Positions 59,894 to 64,000 of a stretch of DNA of 64,000 nucleotides are shown here, one piece after another. Source of the DNA: Clostridiales bacterium UBA6386. GTDB lineage: Bacteria; Bacillota; Clostridia; Oscillospirales; Oscillospiraceae. Below the pieces are notes generated by a model that was not told where the DNA came from, did no database searches, and saw only the letters and a program-made list of their open reading frames with translations. The number at the start of each line of letters is the position of its first letter. Positions within the stretch are counted from its first letter, which is position 1. The position numbers and the translations under genes were made by a program. The stretch lies in NCBI GenBank assembly GCA_002437585.1, contig DJQM01000035.1, forward strand, positions 84,794 through 148,793. Direction: 5' to 3'.

Positions 59894-59930
59894 GCAATGC
59901 ACCCCGGAGAACTGCTCCGGGGTGCATTGC
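59894..59930. terminator. Bidirectional terminator after yebC
   Basis: GCAATGCACCCCGGAG pairs with CTCCGGGGTGCATTGC. On the minus strand it is followed by TTTCGGTTTC, so it may also end the SLOG-like gene. Confidence 0.8.
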
Positions 59931-59940
59931 TGCATATGCC

Positions 59941-60387
59941 CTAGACGTAGATAATGCGCCGCTTCTTTCGTTTCGCGTAGGCTAACGTCCTTGCCGCGCC
60001 GCCGACGGATGAATGAACATAAGCGATCACAACGTCCGCGCGGTCGACCATGTATTCGTTTGCACGGAGAATACGATACGGATAGGGCGTTGCTTCCAGA
60101 GCGGGTACGATGACCTCATCAAAGCGTGCGCGATACGCCTTTTCACAGATCTCTAACTGCGGCCGATAATAGGGAACGGTAAGACAAACCGTTATTTCAG
60201 GATTTGTTTTTTTCAGATACAGACATACCGACGCTGCCAGGCGGTCAAACTGACCGTAGTTTCCAACGAGAAAGGAATCGCAGCCTTCGTTCGCAATCAA
60301 GCCGGACACAATGCGCTCAACTTCGGCGCTTATGGTCTTGTATTCGCCGCCGAGCTGACTATGTCCGCAAAAAGCAGCTGTTTTCAT
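59941..60387 (-). CDS. SLOG-fold (DUF1273-like) protein
   Basis: A 148-residue protein with a Rossmann-like nucleotide-binding layout similar to YpsA/DUF1273 and other SLOG proteins: an opening FCGHSQL, a GNYGQFDRLAA glycine segment, VCLTVPYY, and ADVVIAYVHSSVGGAARTLAYA. SLOG proteins are thought to sense or process nucleotides in stress or defence settings. Function unknown. Divergent from the XRE gene. Confidence 0.65.
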   Translation of the reverse strand: MKTAAFCGHSQLGGEYKTISAEVERIVSGLIANEGCDSFLVGNYGQFDRLAASVCLYLKKTNPEITVCLTVPYYRPQLEICEKAYRARFDEVIVPALEATPYPYRILRANEYMVDRADVVIAYVHSSVGGAARTLAYAKRKKRRIIYV

Positions 60388-60525
60388 GACATCACGCCCC
60401 CAGCGTATGATAATTGGTGCAGAGATATCTTACGGTATTTCGCTCCAAAAATCAACGTTTCATTGACTTGAATCAATTATTTATATACTACTTTTGCGGT
60501 ACACTATCCGCAGGGTGGTGATGCT

Positions 60526-60825
60526 ATGTATTTCTTTGCCTTCGGAGAGAATCTGAAAAAACTCCGGCTTGCGCACGATCTGACGCAGCAGGAGCTTGGC
60601 GCGAAGGTTGGCATTTCCAAAGCAGTTGTCAGCAAATACGAAAACGGTCTCGGATGTCCAACGTTTGATGTGCTGATCCGGATTGCCGCCTACTTCAGCG
60701 TCACGACGGATTATCTGCTCGGCGTATCGGGCGGAAAAATGATCGACGTTTCCGATTTGTCCGACAGCCAGATCGACGCGCTGCATCGCATCATCGCAGA
60801 ATTCAGGAAAGCCGAAAAAGAATAA
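60526..60825 (+). CDS. XRE-family transcriptional regulator
   Basis: A 99-residue Cro/C1-type helix-turn-helix protein (LKKLRLAHDLTQQELGAKVGISKAVVSKYENG at about 10-40, then VTTDYLLGVS) with a short C-terminal helix for dimerisation. It is transcribed away from the SLOG-like gene and could control the shared 138-base promoter region. GGGTGGTGATGCT precedes the start. Confidence 0.9.
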   Translation: MYFFAFGENLKKLRLAHDLTQQELGAKVGISKAVVSKYENGLGCPTFDVLIRIAAYFSVTTDYLLGVSGGKMIDVSDLSDSQIDALHRIIAEFRKAEKE

Positions 60826-60826
60826 T

Positions 60827-60863
60827 CGCCGCAAAGCTGGAACGAACCGGCTGCGGCGGTTTT
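60827..60863 (+). terminator. Terminator after the XRE gene
   Basis: CGCCGCA and TGCGGCG with an inner AGC.TGG/CCGGCT-type stem, then GTTTTGC. Confidence 0.75.
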
Positions 60864-61000
60864 GCTTTATTGGTATGCTGCTGCGCTTCAAATTTACAAG
60901 GATGCCAAAACAGCCATCGTCGTTTCGCCAAAAATTATCCCTTCATTTTTGTGAAAATTCATCTAGTCAGCCAAAATTTTCCCGCGGAGCAAAAAGAGAA

Positions 61001-61029
61001 TTGACAAATGGGGCAAACGTGCGTATCCT
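61001..61029 (+). promoter_or_regulatory. Promoter of the T-box leader and cstA
   Basis: TTGACA at 61001-61006 and TATCCT at 61024-61029 with a 17-base spacer. The predicted start is near 61036. Confidence 0.75.
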
Positions 61030-61035
61030 TAAGCC

Positions 61036-61372
61036 ATCATCATCTGGTAACTGCTATGAACAGGACACGACTTCCCCGCAGCACCGCTTACAGAAAGCCG
61101 CCGGTTGTGCGAGACGGCAGCAAGGAGTGGGTCAGGTTATCCCCTGCGAGCAGCTTCGGCAAAAACCGGGCGCATGGGCCCGCGTGAGTAGTCGGAGCCG
61201 GTTTCCCACCGTTAACGGGGAGCGCCGTGTCAGCGGCGGATGAGGGGCAGATCATTGGATCTGCAAGCAAAGTGGTATCGCGGAAGTTACGGCGGCTGTT
61301 TTGGTCGCTTTGGCCTTCGTCTTTGCGAAAATCGCGGAAAACCGCGGTTTTGCAGAGGCGGAGGCTTTTTTT
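61036..61372 (+). promoter_or_regulatory. T-box riboswitch upstream of cstA
   Basis: A tRNA-sensing leader. The T-box sequence AAAGTGGTATCGCGG (consensus AGGGTGGTACCGCG) is at 61269-61283. Upstream, the stem I distal part CAGAAAGCCGCC...GACGGCAG and the base pairing CTGCT/AGCAG are visible, with CACCGTTAACGGGG as stem III. GCAAAG (61267-61272) can pair with CTTTGC (61321-61326) as antiterminator. The same CTTTGC belongs to a 14-bp terminator stem (61313-61326 with 61352-61365) followed by seven T. The specifier codon could not be fixed. Confidence 0.85.
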
Positions 61373-61425
61373 CGTGGCAAATACCGGATGGCGATAGCAA
61401 TTTCCTGTGAAAGAAGGAACCTTTT

Positions 61426-63162
61426 ATGAACACACTCGTCATCGTATTGCTTGCAGCTGTGGTCCTGTTTGCGGCCTATGTGCTCTATGGGCGCTGGCTG
61501 GCCAACAAGTGGGGCATCGATCCCAAGGCGCAGACGCCCGCCGTGCGCAAAAACGACGGCAAGGACTATGTGCCGGCAAACGGCTGGACCGTTTTCAGCC
61601 ACCAATTCTCGTCCATCGCCGGCGCTGGCCCTGTCACGGGCGCAATTCAGGCGGCGGCCTTCGGCTGGGTGCCGGTCCTGTTGTGGGTGCTGCTGGGCGG
61701 CATCTTCTTCGGCGCGGTCACGGACTTCGGCGCGCTGTATGCCTCGGTCAAAAATGACGGCAAGTCCATGGGCATGCTGATCGAAAAATACATCGGCAAG
61801 CTCGGCCGGAAGCTGTTTCTGCTGTTCTGCTGGCTGTTCTGCGGCATCGTCATCGCAGCGTTTGCGGACATGGTCGCGGGCACGTTCAACGCCTACACGG
61901 TCGTTGACGGCGTGAACCAGCTGGCGGAGGCCGCCCAGAGCAACGGCGCGGCCGGTATGGTGTCGATCATGTTCATGGTCTTCGCGGTCGTGTTTGGCCT
62001 TGTGCAGAAAAAGTGGAACCTCTCGGGCTGGAAGGAAGCCGTGGTCGGTCTGGTTTTCATCGCAGCGTCGTTTGCCATCGGCATGAACTGTCCGCTCGTC
62101 TACGGAAAGAGCACCTGGAGCTATATCACGTTCGTCTATATCTTCTTTGCGGCCGTGCTTCCCATGTGGCTTCTCAAGCAGCCGCGCGACTACATGACGA
62201 CGTTCATGTTCATCTTCATGATCGCGGGCGCGGTCGTCGGCCTTCTGGTGGCGCACCCGGCGATGAACCTCCCGGCGTTTACGAGCTTCAACACCTCGCT
62301 CGGCTCGATGTTCCCGATTTTGTTCGTCACCGTCGCGTGCGGCGCAGTCTCGGGCTTCCACAGCCTCGTCTCCTCCGGAACGGCCTCCAAAACGGTTGAA
62401 AACGAAAAGGATATGCTCAAGATCGGCTACGGCGCGATGATCCTTGAGAGTTTGCTGGCAGTTCTGGCGCTTTGCGTGGCCGGCGCAGCAGCCGCTTCCG
62501 ACGGCACGCCCGCAGCAGGCACGCCGTTCCAGATCTTCAGCCGCGGCGTTGCGGGCTTCTTTGAGATGTTCGGTGTTCCGGCCTATGCCGCGACGGTCTT
62601 CATGACCATGTGCGTTTCCGCGCTGGCGCTGACGAGCCTCGACGCGGTGGCCAGAATCGGCCGCATGAGCTTCCAGGAGCTCTTTTCCGTCGATGATATG
62701 AAAAACGCCGAACCGTGGCGCAAGCTCTTCTGCAACACGTATTTCTCGACGGCTCTGACGCTGGCGTTCGGCTTTTTGCTCACGCAGGTCGGCTACGCGA
62801 ACATCTGGCCGCTCTTCGGCTCTGCCAACCAGCTTCTCTCCGCGCTTGTTCTCATCACGCTGTGCGTCTTCCTCAAGGTCACGGGCCGCAGCAACAAGAT
62901 GCTCTTCCCGCCGCTTATCATCATGCTCTGCGTGACGTTTACGGCGCTCGTGCAGCGGCTTCTGGCCATGGTCTCGGCCATCCGGACCGCCGCCTCCACC
63001 ACCATCCCCGCCGGCGAAACGACGTGGGGCGCGGTGTTCATCGCAAACGGTTTGCAGCTGATCATCGCAGTCCTGCTGATCGTTCTGGGTTTGACCATCG
63101 TCGTCAATGCCCTCAAGAGCTACGCAAAAAGCAAGTCCGGCAGCGAAAAAGCAAAGGCATAA
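61426..63162 (+). CDS. cstA: CstA-family carbon starvation transporter
   Basis: A 578-residue integral membrane protein of the CstA family (peptide or pyruvate uptake). Many helices; N-terminal family segments KWGIDPKAQTPA, FSHQFSSIAGAGPVTGAI and FGAVTDFGALYAS, later SGTASKTVENEKDM and SLDAVARIGR. At 578 residues it is somewhat short against the enterobacterial form but complete. AAGAAGGAACCTTTT precedes the ATG. A T-box leader implies control by an uncharged tRNA, which fits amino acid or peptide uptake better than pyruvate uptake; that is inference. Confidence 0.92.
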   Translation: MNTLVIVLLAAVVLFAAYVLYGRWLANKWGIDPKAQTPAVRKNDGKDYVPANGWTVFSHQFSSIAGAGPVTGAIQAAAFGWVPVLLWVLLGGIFFGAVTDFGALYASVKNDGKSMGMLIEKYIGKLGRKLFLLFCWLFCGIVIAAFADMVAGTFNAYTVVDGVNQLAEAAQSNGAAGMVSIMFMVFAVVFGLVQKKWNLSGWKEAVVGLVFIAASFAIGMNCPLVYGKSTWSYITFVYIFFAAVLPMWLLKQPRDYMTTFMFIFMIAGAVVGLLVAHPAMNLPAFTSFNTSLGSMFPILFVTVACGAVSGFHSLVSSGTASKTVENEKDMLKIGYGAMILESLLAVLALCVAGAAAASDGTPAAGTPFQIFSRGVAGFFEMFGVPAYAATVFMTMCVSALALTSLDAVARIGRMSFQELFSVDDMKNAEPWRKLFCNTYFSTALTLAFGFLLTQVGYANIWPLFGSANQLLSALVLITLCVFLKVTGRSNKMLFPPLIIMLCVTFTALVQRLLAMVSAIRTAASTTIPAGETTWGAVFIANGLQLIIAVLLIVLGLTIVVNALKSYAKSKSGSEKAKA

Positions 63163-63178
63163 GTTCCCATAAAACGAG

Positions 63179-63203
63179 ACGCGCCGCTTTGCGGCGCGTC
63201 TGA
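63179..63203 (+). terminator. Terminator-like hairpin after cstA
   Basis: GACGCGCCGC pairs with GCGGCGCGTC around a short loop, 17 bases past the stop. A second inverted repeat CTGTCAA...TTGACAG follows at 63206-63235. Confidence 0.7.
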
Positions 63204-63250
63204 GACTGTCAAAAAAGCTGACGCTTTCTTGACAGAATGGGCTACGACGT

Positions 63251-63340
63251 ATGGTTACATATTCTGATTTGATTCAGCTTGGTATCTTGATCGTCGGCAT
63301 TATCGGCCTCTTCATCCAAGCCAGCAACAAAAAGAAGTAA
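63251..63340 (+). CDS. 29-residue hydrophobic peptide, type I toxin-like
   Basis: MVTYSDLIQLGILIVGIIGL then a polar KKK end: one membrane helix and a basic tail. This resembles the small holin-like (Hol-Tox) peptides annotated as type I toxins in Firmicutes. The last ten bases of the gene are the left arm of a perfect inverted repeat that forms a terminator. The ribosome site is weak. No antisense promoter could be confirmed by eye. Confidence 0.55.
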   Translation: MVTYSDLIQLGILIVGIIGLFIQASNKKK

Positions 63341-63373
63341 CCGCCCAGCGACCAAACCAGCGGTTACTTCTTT
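63331..63373. terminator. Inverted repeat overlapping the stop of the 29-residue ORF
   Basis: AAAGAAGTAACCGC (63331-63344) pairs perfectly with GCGGTTACTTCTTT (63360-63373) around a 15-base loop. It can work on both strands. Confidence 0.8.
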
Positions 63374-63449
63374 GTAATCTTCTGGGGAGCCGCCCGTTTG
63401 TTCGGTAGCACCCTTGTTATGTTCAGTATACCCGATTTTCCCAAAAAGT

Positions 63450-63645
63450 CAAGGGGCGATGTGCTCAATCGCCCCCTACGCATAGCTTCGAGGTTTGCGT
63501 AGGGGCCGATGCCGAGCGCAGCCGTTCGCGTTGTAGGGGCGGACGACTCTGTCCGCCCCTTGGGAACTACAATTTCGCCGCAGTTTTTCGCATTTCGGTT
63601 CTGCCTTTTGCCGGGCGGACAGGGACGTCCGCCCCTACGAACCCG
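63450..63645. repeat. GTAGGGGCGG-type palindromic repeats
   Basis: Several short hairpins: AGGGGCGAT/ATCGCCCC at about 63452-63475, GGGGCGGAC/GTCCGCCCC at about 63536-63560, and GGGCGGAC/GTCCGCCC at about 63615-63638. Often preceded or followed by GTAGGG or CCCTACG. This family is not seen left of 59 kb. Confidence 0.75.
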
Positions 63646-63859
63646 ATTCGTTCTCCGGCGCATCCGGAAGATATTCCACGATGTCTTCAATATCGCACGA
63701 CAATATTTCACACAGGCGGTTCAGCGTATAGGTGCTGACGTGCGCATTTTTACGCAAACGGTCAAGCTGTCCCGCGCTCATGTGGTACGTATTCAGCAGT
63801 TTGTACTGCGATATTTTCTTCTTTTTCATCGTTTCCCAAAGTCTCGTATACATAATCAT
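63635..63859 (-). CDS. Small XRE-type helix-turn-helix regulator
   Basis: A 74-residue protein with a Cro/C1-like HTH (WETMKKKKISQYKLLNTYHMSAGQLDRLRKN, then YTLNRLCEILSCDIEDIVEYLPD), of the short HTH_26 kind. The start at 63859 follows AGGTGATGGTATT. It is divergent from the partial gene at the right edge and may regulate it. Confidence 0.85.
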   Translation of the reverse strand: MIMYTRLWETMKKKKISQYKLLNTYHMSAGQLDRLRKNAHVSTYTLNRLCEILSCDIEDIVEYLPDAPENESGS

Positions 63860-63900
63860 AATACCATCACCTGAAAATATGGTAAGCAGGAGCCGGGTTA

Positions 63901-63929
63901 TTGACAATTGCCCGCAAGAGACTTATAAT
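63901..63929 (+). promoter_or_regulatory. Consensus sigma-A promoter at the right edge
   Basis: TTGACA and TATAAT with exactly 17 bases between, upstream of the partial gene at 63970 and divergent from the small XRE gene. Confidence 0.9.
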
Positions 63930-63969
63930 TCGAATTAGGACTATAAATTCATGGGAACGGAGAAACCTA

Positions 63970-64000
63970 TGCATATCGATAATGCTGACGAACTGGACAC
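63970..64000 (+). CDS. Partial gene cut by the window end
   Basis: The ATG at 63970 after GGAGAAACCT opens a frame MHIDNADELD that runs off the window. Too short to identify. An in-frame ATG at 63951 is an alternative start. Confidence 0.5.

Noticed and set aside
63450..63645. CRISPR array
   Set aside because: The repeats are palindromic, of unequal length and spacing, with no cas genes nearby. They look like dispersed intergenic palindromes.

Overview
This window is chromosome from a spore-forming, GC-rich Clostridia bacterium, most likely Oscillospirales (gut Ruminococcaceae/Oscillospiraceae type). The evidence is spoIVA, hprK, a clostridial topoisomerase IV pair, a DUF1858 redox protein, a T-box leader, strong GGAGG-type ribosome sites, and the short palindromic dispersed repeats common in that group. 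No phage, plasmid, CRISPR or secondary-metabolite locus is visible. Gene identities come from reading the translated sequences; no database search was run.

Layout. 0.1-6.6 kb (minus strand): murC, a YfhO-type membrane protein, and spoIVA followed by an acidic-tailed PH-domain gene. 6.7-11.6 kb (plus): yceD-rpmF, then der-plsY-gpsA-yitT. 11.66-12.4 kb: an AT-rich insertion whose promoter, folded RNA, terminator and toxin-like ORF match a CptIN-like type III toxin-antitoxin system. 12.4-15.5 kb: rpmB, then a tightly overlapping hprK-rluD-peptidase S51 operon. 15.7-22.3 kb (minus): vanZ-like gene, duplicated beta-helix lipoprotein, mreB/mbl, comF, recD2. 22.4-29.8 kb: a complete F-type ATP synthase operon whose c subunit carries a two-carboxylate, Na+-type site and whose a subunit has an extra hydrophobic insert. 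29.9-33.4 kb: LtaS-like sulfatase and asnS. 33.4-39.9 kb: PPIase/C39/zinc-ribbon lipoprotein, a short YitT protein, patatin-like lipase, hicAB, DUF362 and rhodanese genes. 39.9-43.3 kb: sugar transferase, PHP phosphatase, mutY.

43.4-44.4 kb is a mobile-element graveyard behind tRNA-Arg(ACG): an exact 21-bp copy of the tRNA 3' end, T-arm-like palindromes, an integrase tail and a truncated IS630-type transposase. 44.5-50.4 kb: C39/SleB hydrolase, a GH3 glucosidase with swapped domains, a ProXp-type deacylase, a SpoU methyltransferase, thioredoxin. 50.8-57.2 kb: tRNA-Gly(GCC) and a four-gene minus-strand run parE-parC-yitT-transglutaminase-like lipoprotein. 57.3-59.1 kb: DUF1858, trmK, nif3-like.

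At about 59.07-59.14 kb codon choice changes abruptly: third-position C with CGG for Arg gives way to frequent GCG/ACG/CCG/TCG/CGC. The repeat family changes as well. Everything to the right (yebC, a SLOG-like gene, an XRE regulator, T-box-controlled cstA, a 29-residue hydrophobic ORF, a second XRE regulator) may come from another genome, by transfer or by chimeric assembly.

The most interesting items are the type III toxin-antitoxin locus, the ATP synthase ion-site and a-subunit features, the T-box on a CstA transporter, the tRNA-Arg-derived repeat locus, and several unusual extracytoplasmic fusion proteins.
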